Below are positions 12,676 to 26,200 of a stretch of 64,000 bases of DNA, piece by piece. The DNA comes from Lethocerus indicus (lineage: Eukaryota; Arthropoda; Insecta; Hemiptera; Belostomatidae), in the NCBI GenBank assembly GCA_019843655.1, contig JACDQD010000103.1, positions 13,267,501 to 13,331,500 of the forward strand, read 5' to 3'. Under the pieces are notes generated by a model. The model did not search any database, was not told the DNA's origin, and was given only the letters and a program-made list of their open reading frames with translations. The first letter of the stretch is position 1, and every line of letters starts with the position of its first letter. Both the position numbers and the translations under genes were made by a program.

Positions 12676-12960
12676 GCAGAGTTCATTGATGAATACAGCA
12701 AAAGGATTGATGAAAGCTTCAAGAGGAGATGGGCGACAAGTAACCCACCGTTTCGTGGCGTGGACTTCCCTTCAGTCCAGCCACCCGAGTGGATCATAAT
12801 CCTGTTGTTCTTGGTGACAAGATAGGGATCGCTCAATGCTCATCTACAAAGGCGAGGCCTTGTGCGACTGCTGGGAAGAGGAAGAGAAGGATCACGTGGT
12901 GCGGTACTAGGATCAAGCTAGAAGAGTCCTCGTAACTGCCGTAGGCGTCAGAACAACCTT
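12676..12960 (+). mobile_element. Probable LINE ORF2 C-terminal (RNase H / CxC-H-like) fragment, decayed
   Basis: One frame from 12676 reads AEFIDEYSKRIDESFKRRW and stays open to about 12825. A second piece reads GSLNAHLQRRGLV. A third, in another frame, reads ALCDCWEEEEKDHVVRY, then a stop and DQARRVLVTAVGV. The order LNAHL..GL, CxC-EEEE-HVV, then R-VL resembles the tail of ORF2 in RNase H-bearing LINEs, where a Cys-rich block and a His-containing block close the protein. Stops and at least one frameshift make it non-functional. The upstream part is less typical. An alternative is a decayed host exon, because TGCAG at 12671-12675 with pyrimidines upstream makes a fair splice acceptor. Confidence 0.45.
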
Positions 12961-15354
12961 CGGAAAAGCTCGACAATTTTTCTGCGCTGAGACAATTCGC
13001 CGTAAAGTTCTTTTAGGAAATAATATCTTGTCGCGATGCGACAGCATATTAGAAATTTGCTTCGTAGCGCAATTGGAACATTCCAAAAAAAAACCTGGAC
13101 GAGATAAGAAGAAATTAAATGACGTTCGCATCCAGACAAACCAGCCGTATGCCTGTCGCAACACATCTGGCTCCATTAATAAATCAGAATAATAGTAATA
13201 ATTACAGGCCGGCGTCTGGAGAGACGTCCCGATTTCCGGCCCGTCCGGTAGATTCGAAGATTTCGTTTTTATAATTCAACCCGGCCGCCCCACTCCCTAC
13301 AGCGTTTTCGTCCTTCGTTCACGGCCCTAATTTGCAATCTTAATTCAATAATGTGATCTGTTTTCTGTTACCCCCTAATGTCGATTTAATGCGGGTTTTA
13401 TCTCGGGCCGGGTATCGCCGTCGCGCGGAGCTTCCCCACAGCCCGGATTGGGAATTAACATAATTGGCCGGCGCCAAATAATCTCATTTCGGAAGCGTCA
13501 GAAGGGCGGAGACGGGTTTCTCGAGTGGGACTGATTATCGTTAAATTGAGGTCGCGGTGCCTCGTTTGATGTGGGATTCGGGGGATAGTGTCCCTAGGGA
13601 CAGAGGAGTGGCGGGTTAATATGGATTAATACGCTTTAATTTTTTTTAAGTTAAGGAGTGGAATAATAACCAATTTCTTTTCAATCTAAACAGAAATTTT
13701 GCACTTAAAGTACATATGCATTAATAAGAGGCTGCAGGGAGCCTAATACAAACATATCTAAAACGAAGTTTGTACAATTTGTAGTCCAGATTGAAGGAAT
13801 TACGTGCGTCAAAATAAATTTTCATATATTTATTTTTATTATTATTATTATCCTAACTATTTATTTGGGCTTCAATTCTTTCCTGTATCCCGTATAGGAG
13901 AGTCAACTCTGCAATGCCTCAAAAATTATAGGTATAGCTCGAAATCTCGATGTAATTCCAGTGGGGTATCCAATGTTCTAAAATGCGCTCGAGTACCGCC
14001 TGAACCCGGGGTCCCGCCGTTGAAATAGGAAATTCCATGTTTTTCATCAAGACTTGACTGACTTTCACTGCAATTAGGATTGGGAAAGGGCTGTTGCGAG
14101 TGACAAACAACCGCACTCTAATAACTGCGGAATGCCCCTGTAATAAATTCAGTAATGCCATTGTGCCGAGAGATATCTCCGAGAGAGCGACTCTTATTGG
14201 TTACAGTGCGGCAATTAGCGTCACTGAAACGTTTCTTGTTTATTGTCTGGATACGTTTGGTTGTACATTTCGGCGTGGGGAAGCATTGGTTTGCATAACC
14301 GCATTCCCTTAATGAAAATGTTAAGTTAATATCATTAAGTTAGGAGGGAGTTGAGAACAGGCTCCGATAAGTTGTTACACAAAAACAACAGGACAAAAAC
14401 GACTGGGAGTACGGGAAATTATTACTGTCCAAAAGGTTATCGGATACATCATTTTGTATTGTAAGAACCGCATTTATAGAGTATAATCTTTTATTTTGTC
14501 ATTTCTTAAGATGATGCGAATTAAACCAATTTGATATTCAGTCAGGTTAATATCCCCTATAATTACGACTACTGCTGAAAATGGCGATACTGGAGTACCT
14601 CGATTTCACTGGGGATTAATTGGTCTCGTTGTTGCTGGCTTTGGTAGCTCTCTCATTACGAATATAATTACACGATTAAGCCATTATCCGGTCATAAAGC
14701 TGGCGTAATTTTGCCGATAAAGCAACAATGTCTAAAGGAAATACCGCAGTTGAAGAGAGGCTCGGAATTTTTCATCTGGAGACGCATTTACTTTAAACGA
14801 AACGGTCAAATGTAGCTAAAGCTCTCGTTGGATGTTATAACCGCTGGTCAGTAATACCGTGGAATTTTGCTTCAATTTGTTAAAAGAGCGGAGCTATTTA
14901 ACTCCACACTCACACTGTACTAGCGAATTTCCGCAGCTGATGGAGCATTTTTATCAGCTCTATCACTGCACTGTTATTTAAGTGTAATCAAAACCCGAAA
15001 ATTCGTCGAATTACAGTAGATTGAAGGGATTTTACTTTGCAAATTTCAACTGCTCCAGTCCGCAGGTCTCGTCTCTCCTTAAAGGTATCATTTACCGCCG
15101 TTTATCGCATCGGACGGGGCTATCGGAGTCATAAATGAAATACAGTCGCAATTAAAATAGGGGAAGTCGTCGCCGAGGATGCCCCCGTAATGGGATAGAT
15201 TGGACATCCGGGAGTGCTTCCTAATGGTAAACGGTCACGGGGAATGGGCCGGCCGGCGCTGTTTTCATGCTCGGGCTTAATTAATTTAATTCCTTATTTA
15301 GCCGCCAACGGGATGAGCCCGGACGAGAGATTGAAATTGTGAAGTGTGCCTCTG

Positions 15355-15369
15355 CCGCCGCCGCCGCCG
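15355..15369 (+). repeat. (CCG)5 trinucleotide repeat
   Basis: Five CCG units lie inside a CpG-rich block at about 15240-15660. There is no supporting coding frame. Confidence 0.85.
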
Positions 15370-16400
15370 ATGGGGACGCCACGAAGATAATTTATTGTAA
15401 ATAACGACGACCGGCGAAATTCCAGCTTTTAAAGCGTCCGTTCGGCGGTCAACCGACGCTAGTTATTATACGTGTCGGGTCACGCGGTCCCGAAGGATAA
15501 AACTGACTCGGAAGGACGAGAAGACAGGACATTCTCTCAAATAATACTCGGGCGGAGTAATCACTATCCGACGCCGGATAACGACCCCCCCCCGTCCCAC
15601 CGCCAGCATCAATCGATAGGCTCGGTTTGTAATTTTATCACGGAGGCGCTGGCGCGCAATTGGATATCATCATCGGCCCCCAGGACGAAAACAGTCCCTA
15701 TTAAACTTAAATATATCCTCATTAAGTGCAACGGTAGACGCAATTTGCCCAATAATTCCGTTATTTTGTCGTATCATTTTTTTTATGTCCTCTCGTTAAT
15801 CTGAACGACCTTCTCCCCGCCCCCTCCCCGCAAAGGCGTATCGCACTAATAGCAATTTCGGACCCCAATTTAATGAGGCATTTACGCTTTTCTGGGGGTC
15901 TTTCAAACCGAAATCTCGAAAACCATTCCCGGGGAAACAGGACGGTCAATAATTGGAATTTCGTGTACTATTCGCCACCTTTTCGGCGTTCGTAGTTCGA
16001 AGGATTTTGAAATAACGAAATAAATTCAAGTTATGTTTCCAATGTATGTATCAGCTTATAGATATTTACTGATACTACTATTTAATCCTTGTAAAAATCG
16101 CTTTTGCGACGAGTTCCTAAGTTCTCTCGAGTTACTGGCTTCGGTAAAGGGGACTGTCTATCACTGGCGGTGAGGGATCATTGCTCTCCCAAACTGAGGC
16201 CGCGCATTTTTCCCCTTCGCCGATTCTCGATAACTATCATCGGCATCGTTGAGAAATTATATTGTCCTAGCTATAATTGGCAGGGGAGAGGCCTCTCGTC
16301 AGTGGCTGAGTGACGCTTCCACCGTCCACAAAAGTACAATAGTGGAACGATATGACGTGTTTACACTCGGGCCGAAACTGCTAACGACTTCCCATACAAT

Positions 16401-16433
16401 ATCAATACCGTATTGTCACGTTTCGGTATTGAT
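16401..16433. other. Perfect 10-bp stem hairpin
   Basis: ATCAATACCG at 16401-16410 pairs with CGGTATTGAT at 16424-16433 around a 13-base loop (TATTGTCACGTTT). An 11-base G run begins five bases later. No transcript evidence is available. Confidence 0.7.
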
Positions 16434-16437
16434 GGTT

Positions 16438-16448
16438 GGGGGGGGGGA
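16438..16448 (+). repeat. Poly-G tract (11 G)
   Basis: Eleven G lie directly after the 16401-16433 hairpin. Confidence 0.9.
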
Positions 16449-17880
16449 CGGTGTTTGACGGGCTACGTCCGCCGTTTCTTTAATGGCCGATTTTATTTCA
16501 ATCGTCAGTTCATATATAAAATGAGCCGGCGCCGGGAGCGGGCCGGCTCGGGCATGACTGGCACAGGCCCCACCAATCACCGGCGTATTATTTACCGACA
16601 TGACGCCCAGCGGAAGCCCCAAAGCCGTTCGGTGGCAAGACCGCAGACTCACATTATAAGTGGGTCCCGCCATCAGAGAGATTCGATTCCCGGGTAGGTC
16701 GGAATTTTAAAAAAGAAAAAGGATCGCTCCAGGTATTCCAGGTTTAGATAGGCGAATGATCGAGTGGAAGATTTCACGTTTCATTCCAGTTCTAATATCA
16801 ATATCTATCTATTATAATCCAACTTCAGGTATGATTGCGAATAAGTTTGAAGGAAAATCTCGGGCAGCAACTGACGTTAAGCTATCTGAACGAGATTCTT
16901 ACTGGTTACAACAACAACGGAGGGATACAGATTGTAATATTAGAAAATAATAGGTATGAATAGTACTTTTCAATATGTATCTTATTTACTCCGACTCATT
17001 AGCTAATACCGAATATAATGATTGTCCAAAATGATTGACCTTCGGATTCGGTGTCACATTCACTTGACATCATCAGTAGCGTTATACCTCTTGCATGGTT
17101 TGTATTTCGCAGAGAAAGTGTTGACACTGCATTGGCCTTCGACTATTCAGTACCTATCATCCATTCATGATATTCCAGCATCCGTCCTTCCAGGGAACAG
17201 TTAAACGTCCGCAGAAAGTGACTGCAGCGAATGAAGAAAAATATATTCAAAAACGAAACTGATTTAAAATTGATGAAGTGTTTTCCCAATTTATTTCTGC
17301 ATTTATGTTATAACCTGTCGCCGTAATACCTATTGAATTTTCAACAGATCCTTCAGGTTTTACGTGCGAGAGGCGTCGTAAAGTGAATTTATAACTTTGG
17401 AAGCGGGACATATGGCCGGGATCAAATTTACATTTACCAGTCTTCTCGGATCACGGCGACGCCTCGTGGAGGCCTCTGTCCTGGCCGAACACACGGGGTA
17501 CGAATAGATTCCGCACGCAAACCCTACGAGCACTTGCCAGTCAACAACGAAGTTGAACAATTTTCAAACACTGTCGAAATATATAAGCCAAAAATTTAAT
17601 TGTTTAGCCTGTATTTCGATAAGCGGAAATATTGTTCTACTCTAGACACTGGATTGGTAGACATCCAGTAGAAATGAGCAATTGCTGACTGGATCATTCA
17701 TCATTACAATAAGTAATAAATAATTGACAAGGAATACCAATTGACTAAATTCCAAACATTAGTTGTTAGTAAATCATTGGCGGTTTTTTTTGGAAGGGGG
17801 AACATCAACACACGAATTTCCATCCACTCCTCGCATTTTCCTCCAAATTAAAAAGGGAATGTTTCTCAATATATATCATA

Positions 17881-18500
17881 ATTTAAACCGGTCTCATGCG
17901 GATTGAGCCCAACTCAACACTCGAGAGGCCCGCGCTCAAGGCCCGGTCTGTTTATTCCGGGCCCCGAAAACGAATTCCGACCGCCTTTTATCAGAGGGCG
18001 AATAAGATTTACATTTCTCGGTTAGACCGCGTGGACGAATTCATCTTGGCCGGAATTTACGATCCATCAGTCGGCCGCCAACTAACTCAGTCGGCGGGAG
18101 GGGTGGGAAGGGAGGGGAGGAAGGAGGGAGCTTTTCAAACAACTTTTTCACGTCGATACAAAATACAGAGATCGGCCGCACCGGCGAGAAGACCGCCGAC
18201 CCGCTGTCGATGCTTCTTCTTCGTCGGCTTTTTGTTTCCTTTTCTTTTTTACTTTATTCTTTTCCCTCCTTCCATTCTTTCTTTTCCCCTCCTCTTTTTT
18301 CACTTTAAGGGGCTTTCACCTCTTGTCGGCTCCTTTTTACAGGGACACTTCCCGGAGTCGAGGGCCACGGTTCGTAAATATTCCCTGCTGCTCCCCAAGC
18401 CCTGCTCCTCTTCCCCGGGGCCCCGTCCCACTTCTTTCTGGATCCCCTGTGGCTTTTGTTGCGCGCATTCCTTATTCTCATTGTGTCTAAAATAGTGGTC
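17881..18500. other. Longest open frame in the window (199 codons), judged non-coding
   Basis: The frame 17896-18495 has no homology I recognise. Its second half is a translated pyrimidine tract (18205-18305, mostly Phe, Leu, Pro and Ser). Stop-poor composition explains its length. Confidence 0.55.
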
Positions 18501-21500
18501 CCGGTTGTTAATTTCGAGGTTTGAATTCGGATATAAATTTAGTGTCTCGTTTAAAGTCTGTATTTAATGTTGGCTCGAGCCCAGTAAAATGTAATTATTA
18601 ATAATACGCAGCTCTTATGGAAGTTATGTAGCTACTAAGGTAATCTATTGTCCCAATCACTAATTGTGAGAACTTACTTATGTGACTCGGTCCGATTTGA
18701 GATGAACTTCACTTTACAGTTATTTTGTGTGCTCTGATGGATGGAAATTTCATTGTTCAATCGCGTCCGTATCCATTTCCGATTTATGCCGCTCAAAAAT
18801 ATTCGCGTTTCATCGCGGTTTTCCACAAGTAACGGTTCGTACCGTCGTCAGGGTCGTGAGAGGTTCATCAATTACCGGCTCTGGAGGCTGCGCTGGGTCC
18901 CAAAAGACGTTGTCTCATCGAGCCGAGTATTCATGTAAGCCTGTAATCTGTACGGAACAATTTATTGTTACTGCTCGGGGTCCCCCCTCAATAAAAGTGA
19001 ACGTCCAAAGGATGAGCGGCCCCACACTGACCCCCTCCCCCTCCCAATCCAGCCATCGGCCGAACCAATCGTTTATTGCACCAACCACAGCCTATCCACT
19101 ATACCGCACACTCTACACCAACTCTTAATTACCGCTCAATAAAACCGCGGAACCAAATGAGTTAATTCTCGATTGGTATCACTGTCCTACGAATAATTAA
19201 TTGTTCTCCGTCCACGGACATTTGTAAATTGAGTCCCATAAAACGCAGCGATTAAAATACGACGGCGACGTTAACACCGTACTACCTTTCACTCAATTTA
19301 TAGAGCGACTAAAATGATCTACTTATAGTATCGAGTGTTGATTTCTCACGATTATTCTCGCAAGATATTTGCATAGAGAAACATGAATAGCAATTATTTT
19401 AACAAATATATAATTTGTTGTCAATACTCGCATTTTTGGCCAATAGCTTCGTCAAAAAAACGCGAGTTGTGATTAAATATATTTATGATAATATTATTAA
19501 TTTTCTGCCTAATGGATAGAATCTAGGTGGATAGAAAATTGATCTCAGATTAGTTTGGCGATATTAGGAACGTGGAATCTCATTATTTAATTCGAACACA
19601 GTTGAAACTTTGCGTCAAATTCATCCCAGCTCACCTGCTGAAATTGTCATGCTGACCTTTCGCTTTCCCCGAGAAAGATCTCCAGTAGAATGGCCGTTGG
19701 AACTTTGCTCGGACGTAAATAAATCTTCAAATAAAGGGTGAGTGTCGCCGAATCAGAATCAGGGGGGAAGGAAGGCGGCTTAAATAAACAGCGTCTGAAA
19801 TCCGGCGCCCTCCGAAACCTGAAATTCAGTCGAGGGGCGTCGGCCTATTCACGGGGCTTTTGTTTATTCCGCGACCAGCTCCAACCTTCCATCAATTTGC
19901 AGTTGACACAATGGCCTCCAGGGGCCAGCAAACAGTATACATTAAACTGTTCATTATACCCCGCTGTCTACCCTCGACCACTCCACCTCGACAGTATCTT
20001 CATTTCTTCTAGCACTTCACCAGGTACGTATTTCGGAAACCCCGAAGCAAATCGATCTCTAAAGGCCAGATGTCTCTCTTGGCTTATCATCGTCGTCAGT
20101 AGTAATTCGTAATATTGTGAGTCACAAAGTAAAATCGTCTTTTAAATCTAGGGCTTAATTCTAGGCCTAGACTAATGTTTGGTTTTCGCCATAGCTCGTA
20201 GTATTCCGTCACCAACCGATACTCTCGATTCTAACTAAGGGAAGATTATGTACGTACGTAAGAAGGACACTATGTTCCTGACGTTGGATAAAAGCAGACA
20301 GGATAGACTGGGTTAGCTCCAAGCAAATACTTCGAAATAAAACAGGGATACAGTCTCACTGCAAGGTTCACTGTGACGAGGAGGATCCACCGCAGTTCTA
20401 CTGGGCGTGGAAGGCGGCAGGGGCTCGAGGAGAATTCCGGGAATTAAAATATCCACGCAGTCCTTTGTAGAATCTTGATTCTGCCGCTCGCAGAGATTCG
20501 CTACTCGGTCACGGCGGCTCGTTTCAATGAGCCGAGAAGCGCATATTTTACAATGTCGTCGGGAGCGGGTCACGTTTCGCCGACTTAATTTTCAGCGGTA
20601 GCAAACTCGACCGTCCGGCAAATACAAACCGGGGAATTATGCTGTAAAATACACCTCCGGTCATGACGTCATGACTCCGAGATTACTCTATAATGTAGAG
20701 GTGCAAATTGCGGAGTTGCCTAAAGGGTTCTTCTGGGATCAATTTTGTTTAGATTACACCGTGTCCGAAGGGGGAAAAAAACAACAGGAACCGAAAATCA
20801 TGCGAGTATAATCCAGTTACGCCGATTAATCGGTCCGAACCGCTTTTGCGGTCGGCCGACGATTAGGACGTTTCGCCAGCGAAACGACCCCTAATATTAT
20901 ATGCCGATATTTATTTTCAGTTTCTCTTTTTTTCTGTTCCTCTCCCCCTCCCGCCCTTTGGCTTCTTTCATCCGCGATACTCCAATTACAATGTTTGCCG
21001 GCAATATAGAACAGAATGTCGGGCCTCGGGATATTGGCCCTCGCGCGGGCCCAAGCCGGGGCCGAGAGGTGGCGCAATGAATGGGAACGGGGATTGATTG
21101 CGAAATTATTTCATGGCCGGCCTACGGTTATTAATTGAATTAGGCGCGGACGCAATACTCTCGGTTATTATCCGTAACCGCTTAATAAAAGAACGAGAGA
21201 ATGAACTGCGATGGCGGAATATTTTCAGACGGTTTCAGCGCCGACGCCCAACTCGACGAAATTTCCTCAAATTTGATGTTCTACAATATCAGTTCTTATC
21301 AGTAATTATTACAAGGAAATTCAGCTCTTTCGTTCTATTTATTTAAAATGTATCCAGTTTTTGGTTATATGGAGTAGTTAAACACCGTGATTGTACAAAG
21401 ATAAGGCTAACGGCAAATATTCTCAGTTATTCTATAATTCGAATATACAATTGATTAATTAAAATTTCGACTGTCACCAACCGAGGTTCGAATGCGAATC

Positions 21501-22680
21501 CGAACCCACTCTCGAATCAACTACTCCTTACCTATCCTACCTTGTATTGAGAGTTTCACTTTACAATCTGAATTTCATAGTTTTGAGGACGATTTAGAAA
21601 TATATTGTCAACTAAATATGTACAGTCCAATATATGAAATTTTTATTACGAACAATTTTAATATAATTACTATTTTATTGGCAATATGACTATGATTTTT
21701 TTCCAATTGCGTAAGTCACCCCTGTTGTTATTCAACTTGCTAGAGCCTGTATTTAAATAAGACAAGTAAGTCTGTGCTTAGCACTGTGGCGTTCGGCGTC
21801 GATACTGCAGTCGAGATACGACTTGATCAGATTACGGGCCCCGGCAGTTAACAGGGAACACTATTTGCATACCGCTCACCTTTCGGGGCCGACGATAGTG
21901 GATTCGCGTACGGCCCCTCCGCCCCCGAACAACTGCGCTATTGGGCGAGCCTCTCTAGATCTCTTGTCCAGATTGTTGCTGTTAATTAATTACCATAAAT
22001 AATTAGATCGGCGCCTATTTCTTTTAGTATTATCGGCATCGCGAATAAATGTAGAGCAGAAACGAATGTCGGGACATTTATTCAAGTGAATAGGGTCAGT
22101 ATGAATTACACCGGGATGTCAATGGCATACTAGATCACTGTTATTATTGTTCAAAATCAAATACGGCTTGTTATAAATCTTGAATTGAATTTTTTGCAGT
22201 ATTCAGTTACGACCATAATGCAAGCTTTATAATTAAACTATCAATTTTTATTCAACAGAAAATCTATTTTATTAAAGTATAGGGGTTTGTTGGCTCCTAT
22301 AAATAAGTAAAAATATTATTAGCATGCATTCATTCAGTTCAGAGAGTCGCCGACATCAAACCAGTACAACGTGAGCATTTCATCGGTTAATTCACGGTGA
22401 TTAGGCCGGTTCTCGCAACATCATTGCGGTTAAGCGGCCCCTACAACCACTCTGCGTTACTAAAAAGCTCTGACAAAGTGAGATGTTATAGAGCCGAAGC
22501 GATAAGAATACAAAGAAATCCGGCCTGTAAAAATTGCAATTCAATAACCCGCTGGCTCAACAAACCGAGGTTAAGATTACTTGAAAAATAAGTCCCGTAG
22601 ACACTAACTTTATCACGGTGGAGAATTAAAGCCGAATAAGTATCAAGTCCTCATGTCCAATTACACGGCGTCTTGTGTTG
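18501..22680. other. No recognised gene
   Basis: Frames reach 133 codons (18727-19128) and 124 codons (19738-20112), without recognisable domains. CpG-rich blocks lie at 20.8-21.1 and 21.8-21.95 kb. The CRE palindrome is at 20661. AGGTTCGAATGCGAATCCG at 21484 is a near-palindrome, not a tRNA. Confidence 0.6.
20661..20674. promoter_or_regulatory. 14-bp perfect palindrome with CRE/ATF core
   Basis: TCATGACGTCATGA is fully self-complementary and contains TGACGTCA, the full-site CREB/ATF bZIP motif. ATGACTCC follows and adds an AP-1-like half site. Motif identity is established knowledge. Function at this site is inference, since no gene start is visible nearby. Confidence 0.4.
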
Positions 22681-23220
22681 ACCTCCGGCGGGGGTTATAG
22701 ATGTGGGAAAGCTCGGGTTCGCCCTGCGGGTGAGTGTAGTGTTACGCTTGTGCATCGAACCCGACCATCTGCAAATCAAATCAAGGACAAGTGTCCCCCC
22801 AGTTGGGATAGTTGTAAAAGAGGGACACGCCTCCTCCTCCTCCTCCTCCTCCTCCTTCGTCCTCGAGAGTCCCGGCTTCTTCGACCCCGCGGTCTCTTTC
22901 CCAATTAAACCGCCGGGAGACGTGTACGCCCATCGGGCCGAAATAAAATTCGAGATCGTACACGGCCCGCCGGCCTTTTATTTATGCCCTTTTTTCCTGG
23001 CCCCGGAGGGGAAACAGAGATCGACCGGAGAGGAATTTCCGTTTTATTGTCTTTTCGGGAAACGCGCGGCACGACGAGTCAAACGTCCCAACGAGAATTG
23101 GGAATCGCGGAGGCATTTGCGCAGCATTCTTGCCCGCTGGACGATGCAGCCTCGTGTCACCGTTTTAAACACATTATTTTCTGAGTATCCTGCTTACTCC
23201 TGCTTAGGAAAGGAATAAAC
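22681..23220. other. CpG-rich block with (CCT)9; open frames judged non-coding
   Basis: A 171-codon plus frame (22703-23218) crosses the CCT repeat. Two other plus frames and one minus frame are open over the same DNA, which points to composition rather than coding. No splice pair or domain was found. Confidence 0.5.
22830..22856 (+). repeat. (CCT)9 trinucleotide repeat
   Basis: Nine perfect CCT units give rise to Ser, Leu or Gly runs in the frames that cross it. These frames are not regarded as genes. Confidence 0.95.
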
Positions 23221-26200
23221 GTAAATTTAATATATTGAGCCAGACCCTTTTAAATGATAGTGAAAACAAGAAGAATTTAAAAATGTTAAGGTTTAAATGG
23301 TTTTAATATTTGTACGGGTCTCGTTAACCCAAGCTGGGTGCGTACTCCTCGATGCTGAGAATCGTCGACTGTTAGAATCGGGCACTGGGTCAGCGCCGAA
23401 TCGAAACAAAACCTCGGGACATAAATCGGTTGTTGTGTGAGCGCATGCTAACTGTGGGAAGCGAGCGTGTCGGTGACCGATTTACCTTTTGCGGCGGCAG
23501 GCCCAGACTGCCTGATACACAACCTTTTGAAGAGAGCCACAATTAGAAAAAAAAGGGAAAGAAAAAGGACGCCAGAGGCTCGGCCGACCAACGGTAGTGA
23601 CCGCAGTTAAAATCCTTCGGCTTATATGGGCCGAACGGTGCCACTCACGGAACTCCTCTTCTCACTCGGTCTTCGAGCGTCCGTTTTCGTGGATTCCTAT
23701 CTATGCGAGTACGGGATATATTTACATTTCTGGTTCGTTTCGCGTATCACAAGTCCTAAATTACGACAGACAATTCATTAGGTTGAAAAATGAAGGATGA
23801 ATCAATACTATCGGCATGCTATTGAAGGATGGCAGGAGGCCGAAAGCGGCTCATGAAGCACGTGGTGACAGAAAATGCTCCTGAGGATTCTTACAAACTT
23901 TATCTCAGCTTCTGTTAATAAGTCTACTATGTAATTCTGTCTATTGAATGTAACACGAAGTCTTTAAACCGGGAATTAAAACTGGTTTTAGTTAACCGAG
24001 CGTGCGATAGCTACCGAATCCGTCGGAGTAAGCTATTGTTCTGTTCCACGCTGGTCGAGGGGTGGGTTCTTTCCCCAGGGGCCGATTCTCATTCTCACTG
24101 CGGCCCTTTCTGTCCTGCCGACCGGGCACAATTTACCGTCGTCATCTTCCAATAAACTCGGTCGATGTGTGTATTCGTTTAAGAAGCGACCGCCTTATAA
24201 GGCACCCGGACGCCCCCTACCATCTACCGGCGCATCAAATCGCTTCCTCCTGAAGCCGCCGGCATTCTCTGTCCGCTATTAACCGTTACCGGCGAGATCG
24301 CCACGCCGACAATAAAATTCTAGTCCGAATTTTTACGGAGCGACGAAAATCGGCCCGCGTTTATTTATTTAATTTATTCGGCGTTCACAACTCGCCCCAG
24401 GTTATTGGCCGACAATGGACTATAAACAAAGTGCGGTGCGTTACTAAATTCCAATCAATGGGTGGCGGGGGCTTCGGTGTCCCGTCATCGCCATTGTCTA
24501 AACCGGTTTCGGCGTTTTGGTAGTCTGACGAACTGATTTCTAAATATATTGGCCCCTCTTAATAGCGCCTCCATTTAATTGTTTATAATTTAGGGTATAC
24601 GCAACACTTTAAATTACAATAAAGCCCGCATCAACGAAACAATAACAGTACAATTAGCAATATTAGCTACTAAATTCTTGTTAGTCATATGTGAGAGGTT
24701 ATATATTAATATTAATTTATTTATGTCGAGATAGAAAGTTTAAATTGCGCTACCATTACATTTATGTTCGTGATCATCGACATAAACTTCAGATTTCCTA
24801 GTGTAAATCTGGAGTTTGTGTAATTATACACTAAGGCCTGTATTTGACTGGCGTAACGCCGTGACCCCAAAACGCAGGTGCTATGCTCTATATTCCAAAG
24901 TATGGAAATTATCATAAGTTTGTAACTGATTAGCGAGAAATACTATTGTCCAATTCGGGTCACGTGAGTAGAATCGTAATGGTGGAGCGCGAGCAATCCC
25001 GGCGGCAATTAGCGGAGCGGCGGGTCACTTTTATTTACGGTCTGAACCCCGCGGGCCCAATTAGCGCATTCTGAATGCCCAATCTCACACCGACTCGGTT
25101 GGCGGACGCACTTTACCTAATTACACCGGTCCGGCATTCGGCGCTCTGGCTACCTGGGCCACACGTTCGAGTACAGCACGGCCGCCCACCGGCGGTGTCG
25201 AAATACGAATTGTGGCCCCCCCCCCCCACCATTTACGACACCGCGATCCAATACCACCAAAGGCACCGCCGCAAGGCATCTGAAAACCGCGAGGAACCCC
25301 AAGGATGAGGCTCGTTTAAATAACTTCTAAGTAAATTGGCGAACTCTCATTATACCACTCTTTAACGGGATTCGCTTCGCCTTAAATATTTAATTGAGTA
25401 ATTTAAGAGTTTCGTTACTCAGCCAAAAATACCTTCCCTGTTGATTAATCTCGGAAAAGGTTTATATTACAGAATGTTTATATTCGATTACCCAAAGCAA
25501 TATGCTATATACTGAGCACCAAAGTAATCATTGTAATAATTTTTAAAATATCCGCTTTTTAATTCGTTGATCACCTTTATCATTCTTCTGTTTCCGCTCC
25601 TTGTTTTGGTTTAATATTAGACTACATCGTGTTTAAATCCTACCAGAACTTTTCGATGCATCAAAAAACAACCTAATCTGTAGGAAGACTGCATTAATCT
25701 GGAATGGAAAATTGCATTAATGCGTTAATAAATGCATCCAATAAATGCATTACTGGAAAATTGCAAAAAGACAAGAACGGGAAACGTTATTAAATTGAAG
25801 CGACTTAATAGTCATTGATTCGAAGATTTTGTTCTGAAATTAGCCCCGATAAGTGTAGCTTTGAACGTTAGGGCTCGGTTAGGAGGCGGATATTATCGCC
25901 CAAAGCGAGTCCGTTTAATCCGCGGACACCCGACACCGAGTGCGTACTTTTCCGCCGGCCCGCACAGGAAAGCAGAAGCGATGATAAAGGGGACGAAATA
26001 AAAAATACGGGAGAAGGGAAAATAAGTAAAAAAAAATAATCCCGTCACGTAAAGCGACGAGGTTATCTCAACTTGTCGAGGAGGGGGGAACTTGAAATAT
26101 TCGCGGGACAGTTTGAAGTTATAGGGGCTTAGTCCGTGCCCTACTACGTGACCGAGCTTCAGGCTATCCCTCCAAGATCCTCGCTGAATACGAATTTCTA

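Larger units (their letters stand above)
12961..17880. other. No recognised gene; alternating AT- and CpG-rich DNA
   Basis: CpG-rich parts lie at 13.2-13.5, 15.2-15.66 (with (CCG)5 and a nine-C tract at 15585-15593) and 16.5-16.7 kb. The longest frame is 110 codons (15472-15804), with no known domain. GTCCCTAGGGAC near 13590 is a short palindrome. Confidence 0.6.

Noticed and set aside
17896..18495. 199-codon open frame, the longest in the window
   Set aside because: Half of it is a translated C/T tract. There is no domain, no good start or splice context, and stop-poor composition explains its length.
20326..20380. Reading YFEIKQGYSL, faintly like a reverse transcriptase motif
   Set aside because: No neighbouring reverse transcriptase blocks in any frame. 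Too short to claim.
22703..23218. 171-codon open frame across (CCT)9
   Set aside because: Several frames on both strands are open over the same CpG-rich DNA, and the central part is a simple repeat.
24467..24482. 16-mer GGGGGCTTCGGTGTCC shared with about 33120
   Set aside because: About one such match is expected by chance in a window this size, and the flanks do not match.
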